A stretch of DNA of 64,000 bases, from positions 12,915,501 through 12,979,500 of the forward strand of contig JAVTVJ010000001.1 in the NCBI GenBank assembly GCA_034509425.1, in the 5' to 3' direction. Origin of the DNA: Eopsaltria australis. Lineage: Eukaryota > Chordata > Aves > Passeriformes > Petroicidae. The position numbers and the translations under genes were made by a program. The stretch's first letter is position 1; each line of letters opens with the position of its first letter. Positions 1 through 13,800 of this stretch are shown piece by piece. The notes below the pieces were generated by a model. The model saw nothing but the letters and a program-made list of their open reading frames with translations. It was not told the DNA's origin and ran no database searches.

Positions 1-27
1 GTAAGTGCCAGCATCTTTCTTAGAAAA
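1..27 (-). CDS. MYOM1: MYOM1 exon 31 (partial, cut by window edge): My11 F-strand
   Basis: The acceptor (ATATTGCAG) ends at 28 and the exon runs off the window at base 1 in frame. The nine codons read FSKKDAGTY, the start of the mammalian FSKKDAGIYEV F-strand. The rest of My11, My12 and My13 must lie at lower coordinates outside the window. Confidence 0.88.
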
Positions 28-3000
28 CTGCAATATTGTAACCATAAAACCAGCTTTCAGAACAGGTACTGTAGAAAAATGTAGATTTTACTTGTGAACC
101 CAGCTGATATCCCATCCCTGTCCCCAGGGATGTACCCAATGCCTGAGGCTACCCTGGTGCCCCCCAGCTCCCCTACTCCTGGCTGGGGTGGTGGGATGGG
201 CTTTGGCAGGAGGTCCTGGTAATCAGGACCTTGTCCTACCCCAAATCTGCTGCAGGGCTGGGTATGAACCAGACCTCTCTGGTGGCTCTGAAAGCCCGAG
301 TGACAAGCACTTTCCAAATGCTATTCAGAATGGAAATGTGGTCTCAATCTGCTGCTAAATTGACATGCAAAGGAAGTGACAAGCTTATTATCTCTTCTGT
401 CATCATTTCCTGAAAATCTGAACAAGCAGTTACAGACAGACATTTGCTTTAGCTAAAACACAGACGCCTTGTGAGCTTTTCCATTTTTAAAACCCACTTC
501 CTTTTTCAATTGTTCTGCTGGAGTACCAGATTAGATCATATAATTCATCTGAACATTAATTTCAGCTGAGGGCTAATGAAGACAGTCACTCACCTCTGAT
601 ATCAGCAGAGTACATACGCCATCCTTAAAGTCATGTTCTTCATCTACCATTATCTCCCTGTCATCTTTGTACCACACAATATGTGTTTCCTTCTTAATGT
701 TAGCCACCTAAGATGGATGAAAACCACATTGGAATTATTCTCTTCATCTGAGCAGGGGAACTCGGTGTTGTAGCTTGGGTTAGCTTGTTCAGGTCTCTCA
801 CAGAACAACAGCAAGCTTTATAACCTGATTGCAGGCTTCCGTTTTAAAATGAGGGAAAAGCAACTGGGATGCAAACAGGGAGAAAAGGAGACCAGGGAAT
901 GAGTTGATCCTGCCCAGGGAATTTCTACATGCATTAACAGGCCAAAAATGTGTAAATCCCTGAATCTACAGACTTGTCATTCCTTTTCAGGTGCCTTTCT
1001 CTGAGTGGGTGGCTCATAGACCTGAAGAGAGAAATTCAAGGTATTTTCCAACATATTTTGTTACATGCAATGAGCTATTGCCTCAGCATTATTAACTTCC
1101 AGAGGCTCTGTCTCTGTCCAACATGCAGCTGGGAGTACGAAAGCAAAGGTCTTTAGTCCCTTCCCATCCTTGCCATCTAGGTACTGGTAGGCCAGTGTGG
1201 TGTACTCTGAACATTGTACTCAGGGTTTTCCTTGCCCCTTACCTTACATTTCAACATCACATTACACTCATCGGTAACTTCCCATCCCAGTTTATCCACG
1301 AAATGAGGACCTGTTTGAAATTACAGATATATTTTTAAAGGTCACATCAGTGGTATTATTCATGGTACAAAATAAAAGATGTGTTTTACTTGACAAGAAT
1401 ACTGTTATACTTCAACATGGTTTTATTTTTCCTATTCCTGCTTCAGAAGTAAACATGTAACACAACAAAACGCATGTATTTCAAATTAACATATATAAAT
1501 ATAAACCAACTCTTAACAGACTAACACATATGTGATTCTTATAAGTATTCATATTATCACCTTGTTTCCTGTGCCACTCTTTATTCTGGAAATCTGCTTC
1601 ATCCCGTAGCTTCTTGAATACTAGGAATTAAAACCAGTAAGAAATAAAAGGTTAAACTTCATGTGCCATTTGTACAGTGCTGAATGTCACTGCAACAGTT
1701 CAGTCTAACTCTATTCCTTGGATGTCAGTGAGAATCTGGCCATAGGGTCAGGTTTTCACTGAACATTCCAGAGTGTCAGAAGCTGATTATGGCTAACTCA
1801 ACTTTCCTAGCTGCTTGCAGTGATCAGGAGTTTAATGTGTCCTGTCTGATGATGTGCAATCCCCATACAGCTCCTGGTAGGAAGGCAAAGGAGAGGCAGC
1901 AGAGTCAGCAGCTGCTTGAGCTCTAACAGATGCAGCTACTTGTTCCCAGCTGAATGGGCTTTTTATATGGGAAATTTTCATTCCACCCATAGGAAAGCAA
2001 ACCACAACATGCTGCAGCATTTTACATTTCTGTAACAATTCCCCTTCCTCCCATTACTTTAAAAATTTCATTTCACATATCCTGTAGGAGGCAGGCAAAA
2101 CTGTGACATAAAAAAACCTGGAACATCTATTGGTGTTAAAAACAGTGAAAAGTGAAGATGACAACCGAGGTAACCTCACTGTAATTTTTCCAGCCCACTG
2201 CATAATACAGATTAGCCTACCATCACCAATGAGGACAAGACTGGATTGATTGGTTGCTTTTCCATCCTGCAGCTGGAACGTGTAAGTGCCTTCATCCTTT
2301 TCCTCAAGTTTATCCATAATCATTTCAACAAGGCCAGTCTTCTGGTCCACCTTCATTTTATATTTCTTCAGGAGTGGAAAGTAAAGCAAAAATTAATACA
2401 TATCAGAGACTGAAAGTATTTGTGAAGTGTTATAATGGTCTCTTTAGGAGAAATAATGTTTTCTTTATTTGTATTTCTACTTATTCAGGTTTCCATTTGT
2501 TCAGATCCCTATCCTATTCTAGATTCACTGTCTCTAGCTCCAGCTTCAAATGTACAATCAAATAAATAAATCTGTTAATTTACTGATGCTGTACAAGCAC
2601 ATGACATGCCTGTTGCACAGCAAGTACTATGTTCTTTTTCATCAGAAAGGTTTAGATTTGCATCTCTTCAGAATAATGCTTTCTTTGAGGGTGATTATAT
2701 TTTATAAGGTTCTGTCTAGAATGCTCCATCTCTGCCTCCTATCTGATGTCAGTGTTGCAACAAAATCACGCCATGCCCCATCTTTGGGGGTAACAAGTTC
2801 TGCAGATGGAAACAACCACTGGGGAATTTTTCTGTGATGCAATAAATTCCTTCAAACCACAAACACAGGTGAGAACAAGGGTATTCTAGGGCTATAGATG
2901 AAGGAGGTAGGAGCAGTCTGGGCTATTGCAGTGATTTCTTGAAGACCACAGTTAATAAAACACATGGTATTCACAAAAGTGGCAGGAAGGCATTTAACTT

Positions 3001-6000
3001 GCCTTTATAAAATGCATCCTCTAGAATTCATCTGGAGCTCAGAACTATGGACAAAATCTTTCTAATTATGCTTTCCATAACATATGCTATTTCTCATGAA
3101 AATGCATCAGAGTGGAACACTTGTTGGAAGTATATTGAAGATACAGACACTAATCCTCATTGATACTCATGAAAATGCGAACAAATGTAAGCAGTGACCA
3201 GTCTTACCTCTCCATTGAAAATCTCCTTATCATTAAATACAAAGTTGGCCTTTGCATTGCCAGACAGTTTTTCAGCCTGCAGCCAGAATCTCACTTCTCC
3301 TTTTTCCAAGATTTCCACTGCCAACTCGGAGATAAGTGGAATAGCTACAGAGAAGAAAGAAAAGAATGATGCCTATATTGTGCCTGTGCCCCAACAACTA
3401 CTGTCTGCTATATCCAGAAAGCCACTTAATCCTTCCATACTCTAATACTGTATGCAAGGTAACTAGCTCATAACAGCTCTTCATATAGACAGAATGCCTC
3501 TCCACCCACATATACATAGAATGGCAAATGAGATTTAGTCTTTTGATCCTTCAATCACAAGGTCTGGTCAAACTAAAAGTGTTCAAGATTTGAGTTATGC
3601 TCCATTCTAAAACAAGGCCATTTCAAATGCAAACTGCAAGTATCTGTGCAGCATTATGTGAGTCTGTATGGTGCAGACCCATGTTTAATGAGTTGTCTAA
3701 TAATATTACTGTAAGACAGTGAACTGACTCAGAGGGGAAAAAAAACAAAACAAAACACAAAAAAAACTCCAAGCTCAAAGCCAGAACAAAATCAGCTGCT
3801 GAGCTGTAGGCTGGAAGATTTTTGTAAACACTCTGATCCTCTTCTGAGTGGAACCTCCATCTCCAGAATTCACCAAGTATTCCAACACATCCTCAGTCTC
3901 CCCAGTACATTTTGTTTTCCTATGGGCAATCAAAACCCCCACATATAAACCAATTCAATTTGTCAACAGGGGAAAAAAATAGGTAATTCTTTTCTAGTTA
4001 GTTAGTTCCTGTTAGTCTTCAGCTTGCTTTCACTTTAACTTTTCTTTAAGACACCATAATCAGCAACATTAAGCATGAGTAGTTAGACTGATATTGGGGC
4101 ATATTGCTCATCTTACTCACTTCCATCATGTTATCTGTCTTAGTGGCAGCACTGATTCCCAATAAAAATCATAGTCCCAGGATTACGTGTGCTGATGTGT
4201 GTGAACTCTCCTCCAGGCTCTGCTTTCTCACTAGTGTAAAGTCTGCAGTGCTAGGGTGTAGCATGGAATAGCTGAGGATGGTGCACAAACACGTTGCAAA
4301 ACACATGATTATATGGTCTGGTGATAGTGTAAAGACACCTCCCAGGGCAGGCTGGTTTCCTTAGCTCAGTGTATGCAGAGGCTCAGCTGCAGCAGGAGAG
4401 GACTGGGACCAAAGTAGTGGCTGATTTCTCTCATCCTGCTGTGTGCGCTGTTCTGAATGACTGGGGTGCCTTCTGGAGCACAGCTGCCACCCCACCCCAC
4501 TGCCAAACAGATTTAGGGGGTGAGCACCCCTCAGCTCTTCCTTTGCCACACTCACTCCTTCTCCCTCCCACACCCCACACCCCACTCCCATGCGTGCTTT
4601 TGGTGCCTGAGTGGCACAGGGGCTGTCTCTGATAAAAACCAAGCTCCTGGGAGGTGAGGCAAAAGTCACAGGGAAACAAAGAGAATTATGGAAAAACACA
4701 CATGCCTAACCAGAGAGGGAAAAGCCTGGAGCCTGGAAGGGCAGCACTGCTATGAGGGAGTGTCTTTGCTGTGCAAATGGTCCATGTGAGCCTTCCTCAC
4801 CCAGCACATCACTTTGTGTGTAGGAAATAGAAGCAATCCCCGGGCTTGCATAATTTCTTAAAACAAAGGCACTGAAATGCTACAGGAAGCAAGTGGGAGT
4901 GTGAATAGACATCAGGCTGCACTGCTTTTGTCTCACTGTCAGCTCTACAGCAGTTTTAAACCCCCACTTGGCTTGCCTGTTATTAACTAAGAATATCTTA
5001 GTCTAACATGGAAGAGAGGAAAGTATCTCAGCAGCTGTTAAATAAATGGCTGAAAGGATGCAAAAGGATTCTTTTTTGGAGAAAAGTTTGATCACTTCCC
5101 AGCCTAAAGAAGCTGGACAAATCTGCCTTACAGTCTGCCATGAGCAAAAGTCTTATTTTAAAATATTTCCATAAGCACTGACAGCTATTTTAGACATTTT
5201 CCAGGGGTTTTACATCCTATTTGTGTAGCATCACAAATTACTGGCAGGCAGTCCTCGGGCAGTTGCTAAATTGAGGAGTTGGAAGAGTTTCTTTTTACCT
5301 CGTACCAATACCCTGTCATACCCATATGTAGTTGTGTTCTGTAAGGCTGTTTTTCAAGCAATCCATTTTCCCATGGAGCTCCTGGATGCATGTGTTTCTA
5401 ATCAGAAGTTCCATTAATTGCTGCTCAGAAGTACAAGCAGCTGAATCTCAACCCCTAGTTGTAATATCTATTTTTCTTGAAGTGTACACAGGGCCCAGAG
5501 TGGCCAAAGCATGTAAGACAGTTTCTTCCTTAAGGATTCTTTCTGCAGTGATCTCCCTTTTCTGCCTGTGCCTTCTGGAAGCTCATGCACAACTATGTGT
5601 GTGCTGTTACCTAACATGGTGCAAAAAAGATGATATGATATGATATGATATGATATGATATGATATGATCTGTGTCCTGAGGAGCTTATTTTGTGACGTT
5701 AGTAGTGAACACAAAGCATGGAAGAGTCCTCAGAAGGGAAGGGTCAGGGCAAGTAAGGTCACACAACTGCAGCAAAGGTTTTGCGATGACCGACTTTCAG
5801 TGTGAAAATATAATTAGGAGAAGATAATTGGGAGGAGCAGGAGTAAACAAGGGTTTGTTTGGACTGTCATTAAGCTATAAAAAGGAGATACAGTGTGTTG
5901 AGAAGAGTAGAGCTGATGAGAAAAAGAGGAAGAAGGAAATGAGAAAGAGAGATGATGCAGGCAAAGAGGCCATTTCTGTAGCCAAGCATTGGCTGGGCTG

Positions 6001-7773
6001 AGAGGTGCAATGTGGGCTGAGTTGGAAGAGGTGCCAGCAGTGCATGCACTAAGCTGAAGATTTTAAAATGCAGGCAAGAGTTTTAGTGCCTGGAATAAAA
6101 AAGAAAAGAATATAGTGGGAGAAGATGAGACCAAGTTTAGGTCTCATGTTGTGTGCATTAAGATTCATTATGCAATCCAATATTATTTTTGCCCCATTTA
6201 TTCAAGTAATAGTCCAATAAAAATAACCAAATTGTGCTATTATTGGGATATCACAAATGTCTGTGGAGTTGACAAAAATACCATCTCAACAGTAGAAAGC
6301 ATGTTCATATACTGTCAAATGTTCCAGGAAAGATGGAGAGAATGAATTTCAGCAGGAAAATTCTGTATGTATGGATCATTACAGCTGAATTTACTACACT
6401 TGCCAAATCTGTTAACCTTAAATTTAACTTATGTTAATTTCTGTTGGAGTAAAATTAGAAAATCTTTCGCATTCTGGTTTTCAAATCAGGTCAGGCATGC
6501 TGAGTAAGTATTAAAGCCTGTTCTGCAGAAGCAGCAAAGCCAATATGATACTTATTTTCCAGCTGTTAGACAGACTTATTATACAGACCAGTAGCCTGCA
6601 ATACTTTGGGAAGAACATCAGTAATATACAAATGTATTGAAAGAGGGAGAGAAAAAAAAAAGAATCTTAAGTTTTTCAATCCAAACCCACTTTCACTTGA
6701 AACTACTATAGTGACCTCCCTACCTGAGGGTATTATAGAATCATAGAAAGGTTTGGGTTGGAAGGCACCTTCAAACGTCATCTAGTCCAAGCCCCCTGCT
6801 ATGAGCAGGGACATTTCCAACTAGATTGGCTTGTGACACCCCACTGCGTGCAAAGCTACAGACATTAGTGATTCACTTACTTGGGAACTGGCGTTCATGG
6901 CTCAGAGCAAGCAGGCGTTTCATTTCTGCAAAAAACATAAAAGAAGTAATATGAGGTGTGTGCATGCCTTTTAGATCTGAGAGACACAGCAGCAGGATAA
7001 AATAGATGTGAAAGCTAACTAGGCATGCTTAGTAGGCATTGTGTCTACCTTCCTCATCAATTGTGTAGCTTGATGAAACTCCATCAGTGTCCGTAACAAT
7101 GCAGGAGTAAATTCCCAAATCATCTTCTCCAAGATCCTTAAAGGAAAGTTTTGACCTATAAATGGAAAAAAAAGCATTATGATGAAAAGGTGAAATCCGT
7201 CTGAACCAAACCCCTCCTTTCTGTCTATAATACCAGATATAAAAAGCCTTGTGTTAGCTTTTGCTTTAACTGAACGGAAAAATCTACAGCTCTGTCGGCT
7301 ATAAACCAGGGTGAGTCCTACCATGTGTGGTACAAATGGTGATGGAACCAAAAGAAAAAAGGCATGTTGTCAAGTCTTTGATGACCCTGGAAGGATACTG
7401 CAGGTACAGGCTGACACAGTTTCCATATGGCAACACCATGACTGTGGTGGGCCACTGTTTCTTTTGATATGGCTCCTATCACTAGGAAAGCACATAGGCC
7501 CTTCATGGGCTGAACCCATGTATTCACCTTGTCTACCTCTGGGAAAAGCCTGAAGAAACAGAGTTGGCTTGGAGATGTTATATAAGTTACTAAATCAGGC
7601 CATGGTGATGCCATCATAAGAAAGTCTTGCTTACTGCAGCAGTTACAAAGATTACAGCTGTGTTACAGGGCTAAAGCATTTTGCAAGAAGCCAGATAATT
7701 TTATTATTTGGAGCTTTAAAATAATAGGAATAATAGGAATAATAATAATAATAGGTATAATAATAATAGGAAC

Positions 7774-7815
<42 letters not shown>

Positions 7816-10800
7816 CTGCCTTGACTGACAGGTTATAAGGTGACAGGGCACAGATTTTCTCTCCCCATGCCTAAACATCATTAAGTTGCCTGGAGAGGAG
7901 ATCTGAGTCATTCTGTGCAAGCTAGAACTTCCACATGGTCTGTGTACAGATTTACTGGAGAACAGCATTCTCAGGAAGTAGCCTACAAGTAACAGAGGCA
8001 GGTTTAACTCTTCCTGAGGTCACACATCAAGAGGATGGATTTCTAGAACAGTCTAGATCTCTCAAACATGAGACTGTTTCTACCCCCACAGGTCTTACTT
8101 TCCGCCTTTGGTATCGATGTTCAGTCGAGAGTCATCCTCAATTGGTTCATAATTCTTGGACCAAACGAACTTAGAGTCTGGAGACATCTGATCACATTCG
8201 AAGTTCAAGGAAATTACTCCATTGTCATCTACATCAACCACCACTTCCTTGGTTCCTTAAAGAGCAGAACAAGGCAATTCCAATTTCTCAGAGAAGTCAG
8301 CAAACAAATTTCTATAGATATCATTCAGAGAGTGGATTAAACAGATCCTTGCCATTTTCTCAGCTGGAACATAAATTTCTGCACTCATTTATATCCCTAG
8401 TCTTTGATTCAACAGTCCTTTTTCTAAAGTGCAGGTTAAATGCATCAGGAATCAACTGATTTATCTGAGAGAATCTAAGCATCCAAGCATACAGGAGAGT
8501 TGCAATATTTGCTGTGAAAAAGCCCGAAGAGGGGGGGGGAAAGCAAGACTCTAAATTCACTCAATGTTTAAACTATTAAATAGCAATATTTTCCATGGTA
8601 AGGAGTAGTTAGAGCTTTCATTAGGCAGCATGAATTTCCTATTCTCTAATAAGGCAAGTGCTATACAGGGAATGACATGCAAATGTGAGCATTTGAAGAG
8701 GTGAAGAAGAGGAAGCAGTCGAGTTGCCCCAGCAGCACACATTTGTGACTGAGGCACATTTTTGGTGACACTGGCTTCACTCAGGGAGGTTGGTTTAATT
8801 GCTGTGCTTGGCTCCCAGCCCTGCTGCCGTCTGCACCATTAATCCTGGGCCCACAAAGGGAGTGAATATTTGCAATTAGCTGCTTAAGTCACCCACCCAG
8901 TCTTGCCAGTACCTTCAGTCGTTGAGCTGGATAGAGTGACCCAGTTTGTCCTTTGAAAGGCCTTGGGGGTGAGTCCTGGGTCAGCCTCTGTTCTGCTCCC
9001 TCACACCCCAGTGGAGCTGGGGGAATTTAATCTGGGATTTGGGCAACCCAGTGAGCTTCTCTTCTGTGGCATTAATGCTCATTTCAACAACTTGCCTGAG
9101 AATGTCAGGGAGAGCATGTGCACTGAGAGGTGCTGGAGAACATCCAGCCTTCTTTTCTGAACAGCTCTGAGCTGGATCTCACATCTGAATAGGGCACTCA
9201 TGTCCTGTTACTTGGGCTAAGACAATTCTGGGCTGCCCAGAATACTAATGACACACTTTCTCCACAAAGCATTGTACTTTAAAGACAAGAGCCTTATTCC
9301 GGACACTGAGATTAAATGCTTTATTTTCAGCATAATTCTTAGTGACCCTCAAGCACAGAAGGAGATTTCTGTGTTTCATCATCCTAATATTATACATGTC
9401 TTTTCCAGCACTGAGAGCAGCTCCTGTCTTGACAATCTGTGTACACACAGCTTTCTTAGTCTTCACACTTTGCCATAAGCATTTAATGAAAGATGAGATT
9501 AATATTCCCATTTTGATACTGTTATGTAGCAGCCCTTGCAGTAGTGAAGTACATTAAGTACCAATATGTAAAAAATGAAGTCTGAGGCCTACAAATATTT
9601 TACTAGGCGGCAGAATGTTTGCAATTTTTTGTTATAATTTAATTTATTTTATGCAAAATTCATCACTTGAAATTTCATTAGTGTTTAGTTTCCTGTAGGT
9701 CATTACCCCATGAATCTTTTGATGGCACTTTACGTGGCAGAGAATGAATTACAGCCGTAAGGTTAATTTGAACAATATAATCTTTTACGTTTGTTTTTAA
9801 GCATTCTCATTATGGTAACAATGCATAGTATTTATCTCCAGAAGTGATGATGGAATTTATCTCTAATATTTATATGAGTAAAAAAAAAAAATGTCTGAAC
9901 TACCGACCACATTTGAAGACCTCTCTCCACCTGTCCTGCAAAGTGGAGCCAAAGAAAATGCCACAGTACTAACAGTCTTGATTTCCCTCCTCTAGATAGC
10001 TTGGTGGTTTCAACACATCATCCAGAGCTTCTCTTAGAGTCAGACATAAAATACTTAGATGTCATATCACATCTCCATATCTGAGCATTTTATTGCATTG
10101 AAAGGAAAGAAATAATAGGACATAAAGCAGACACCTTCTAAACACTAGAGGAAATGGCATCATTTTGAATACAGCCAGTCAGAAAAGTTGAATGGGTTAG
10201 GGTTTCATCAATTTCTGAAGTTCAGGCCTTCTCAAGTGACTGATGCAAGCTCATAATCTAATTTTGCTTTGTATCAAGATAAACAAGGACTAAGGGCAGC
10301 AATGTGGAAGAGTTGCAGTCTGCTGTTAGATTTCTCTTGTTTCCTGTGAGACCCACGTATGCCAAAGTGCTTTTGTCAAAAGCCAAAGTTACAGCTCAAA
10401 AGTAGTGTGGATTCGTATTTGTTTATGTAGTTGGGTTTTTTTCATTTAATTTTAGAAGATAACTGTACAAATTAAACATGGTTTTCAAAGAAAAGAAGGT
10501 GGATGCAAAGTACTGAATCATTATATTTACCCATTTCTTTGGATAAAGACAACTGGCACCCTTTGTATGAAAGCAGGTATTTTCATTCAGGCTATTATTT
10601 TCTTACATTCTTTGATTAGAAATCTCAGTTGTCTTGCAATTTTGCACATTTGCCAAAAGTAGCATTCCAGCAGGAACTGTCTAGAGACACCTGACAATAT
10701 TTTATCTCCATCCAAGATGGTAACAGAGGCCAGATTCATTGGGCAGCGCCAAAAGATTTGTGGTAATTTTTTTAAAATGGTGTGATTGTTCTTGACATTT

Positions 10801-13800
10801 TTGTGGTTAGAGTGAGAAAGGTGGAAGCCTGCCCAAGAGGCTGTTTTATGAAATAATTGTTTTTAATGAGTTTTTGTCTTTTCTTAATACCTTTAAGAAG
10901 CTTAGTTTGGTGGATTCTGTGTCAGCAGATCTCAGCTCAAAATATGGGTCAAGTAGATTTGTACACATAAGTAATTTTCAGTTTCCCTGAGTGTTCACTA
11001 GGCAAAATCCTCATTTTCTGGTGATCCCTCAGATGTCATATCTATGAACCTTTCTTTACTAATGGTGAGGCCTGTAAACTTAATGTTTTGCTCAAGTCCA
11101 CCTCATTTGAGTGAACACTGAAAACTGTACAATTTTTTTTTGTCATGTTGGTCATCTTCACAAGAGTTTATATTTGTATTTTTTTTCAATTGTAGTAACA
11201 TGGCCAATCCTTTATTTAGGGCACTTGAAGAGTGTTATATCACAATGTTTTATCAGAACTATGACTCACACATATTAATCCTCAATGAAAACAGATTAGT
11301 AAAGCCAAAAGTTTAGGATTCGTAGTGGTTTACTTCTCTTTTTAGATGTGACTGCTGTATATAAGCTGTTTTCAAGAATAAATTTTAAAGTTTTGCCTTA
11401 CTCCACTTGCAAGGGATAGAATTAGCCCTGGTGCTTCAGCAGCTTATAGATCTGAAATTGCACCTTGTAGGACCCTGCACTTTTAAAATAGTCTATAGAT
11501 GAGTAAGCCACAAGTCCATGCTTGTGTTTTCTTTTGGGGGCTTGATGACAAAAAAAGTTGTCTCGGACCAGTCACCTCTGTTTTGTGTACAGCTAAATAA
11601 ATCCCAGTGGGTTCCTGCAGTTCCAGGTATGGAGATGCTGTCTGTACACTGGTTCCTGTGTTTCTTGCTGGATTTACAGACACACTGGAGCCAGCCCTCA
11701 AGGATGACTCCAACAAAGAATTGCACTATTGAAAGTGGTCTTCAAAGTAACTTCATTGTGCTTTTAAAGTCTTTATTTTAAAGACCAAGGGAAAAAAGTA
11801 GTTTCTTTTACTGTTTCCTGAGGCACATTATGTAAGAAAAGGAGAATGATAAAGCACAAACAACTGGTTTAATACAGGAAGGGCAAAATTTACATCTGTA
11901 ATATTGTTTGGTTGAGTTCATCTTACTCGGTCCTCTGCTTATGCACCTACCTGTGGAGACATGCAAATCTTTCAATGTTATTGTATCTTTGTGTTCCTGA
12001 ACCTGTAGTTATGATAAGAAAATCTGTTCTGACCTTAAAATATACCAGACAAGGAACTTAAGATATGGCCCTCAACTCATATCTTGCTTCATAAAAAAGC
12101 TTGGCTTGAGAGGGATCAGATTCTTGGCACGTAGCCTGCATATAAACACATTGCACAAACAGGAACCTGTGTAAATACAACGACAAAGAGGAAGCATTTC
12201 TAACGAACCTGGTCGTGTTTCAGCTATGACAGCATCTGTGACATCTGATGGTTTCCCAACGCCAGCCTGGTTTGTTGCCCGCACACGAAACACGTAGCTC
12301 ACACCTTGTGTCAGGCCATCAATCTGGAGGAACCAAATATACAGAGTAGTGTGTTACAAACCACTGATTTTAATTTCACAGTTGTTAAGATCAGTCTGAG
12401 TATTTGACAATTCTGTTTCCTCTCTTGTTTTGTTTCTTTTCCAGTTCTCTTTTTTTTATTCTACTCCAGAGTGACATGACTAATCTGTGTGACTTGCTCC
12501 TCCCTTGTGTGCATAGTTAATGTTCAGGCAGCGTCATGGCTGTCATTGATTTCTTTGCAAAAGGAGCATTGGTTTTGGGACAGGATGTTTTTAACTCATG
12601 TACATTGACCTCTGAAACATGATAGTCTTTTACTACAGATAACTGCTGTCTTTTAAAAATTAAATTATCAGGGTAATAAGTGCCAGCCACACCTATTTAG
12701 AAACAAGAGGGAATGTAATAGTACAGATTTAATTGCAGTGACTTGAGGAATTATACTGACATTATATCACCTGGGGATACTCCTTTAAAACATATATGAA
12801 AGGATCACACTTCGAAGTCAGTTGTCTTTCAAATATTCTGAAAAATCATAAAAATAGCAACCCTACTTCAGCCGTATCTCTAGAACTGAGATACTGCTGA
12901 TCACTCATTTAGAAGTTTACAAAATTCCAAAAGTATGTATCATATGGCCTGCTGAGTATTCCTTTAAGTGGAGCCATGATCAGCACAGGATGATGCTATC
13001 AAAGACTGACTTCCCCAAGGTTATGCTGCTATGCCAGTATTTGAATCTTCAGCTATTTACCTTCAAGTATTTCTTTTGAAGGGGCTTCTCATTGACACTT
13101 CTCCAGTGTTCCTCCTTTGCTTGAGTTTCCTTCATATCAACATAATAACCAACTACGGGACTACGACCAGAATAAACTGGTTCCTTCCACAGTAAAACCA
13201 GAGAGTCCTTCCTAACTTCTGTGCATTTGACATCATGGGGTGGCCCTGAAAGGTAGAAGTTGGAGTTGTGGTGTCAAAATAAATCCCAAAGGGACCAGTG
13301 CTTTAGACTCCAGAACCAAAACCAGACAGAACCCAGAACTGTACACAGACCTTACATAACATTTAGCTCCTCTGTATCATACTAGACCCAATGTAAATAC
13401 AATCCATGCCAATTAAAAAGACTAGCCCAAAATGCAATCTAATTGGTTGAGATTGGTATCTTGATCAAATATGTATGAGCTTACAAAATGGACAAATAAT
13501 CCTCAAACTCAGGGAAATAAATTAATTATTAAGCTAATGTGCTGCTTCAAGGACTGGTCTAAAGTTCACTGAAGTCAGTGGAGGTTGTTTTCATTCATTT
13601 CAATGAATGTTAAAAGGTCAGGGATCTGGCCTTGTAGTGATACATTTAGACATTTATACATTCTTCTCTGCCTTGTACCTTAGACATGTATTTATGTCTA
13701 GTACTTAAACTAGAAAGCAAAGTGCCAGACACAGTAGAGGAACCAAGAAGGAAAGACAAAAAAAATCTAAACAAGCTGCTTGTAAAATACTACTAATTAA

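Larger units (their letters stand above)
28..3207 (-). other. Introns 26-30 (short introns between exons 31 and 26)
   Basis: The non-exonic stretches 28-593, 708-1242, 1311-1560, 1621-2220 and 2366-3207 are unique AT-rich intron sequence. I see no transposable element, RNA gene or long repeat in them. The exon density here is the highest in the gene apart from exons 24-25. Confidence 0.6.
3345..6880 (-). other. Intron 25 of MYOM1
   Basis: This 3.5 kb intron holds an A-rich tract at about 3738-3768, a C-rich stop-poor patch at about 4360-4640 that gives overlapping open frames on both strands, a pentanucleotide microsatellite (5631-5669) and a CR1 3' fragment (6735-6835) ending only about 45 bp from exon 25. 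The rest is unique sequence. Confidence 0.6.
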
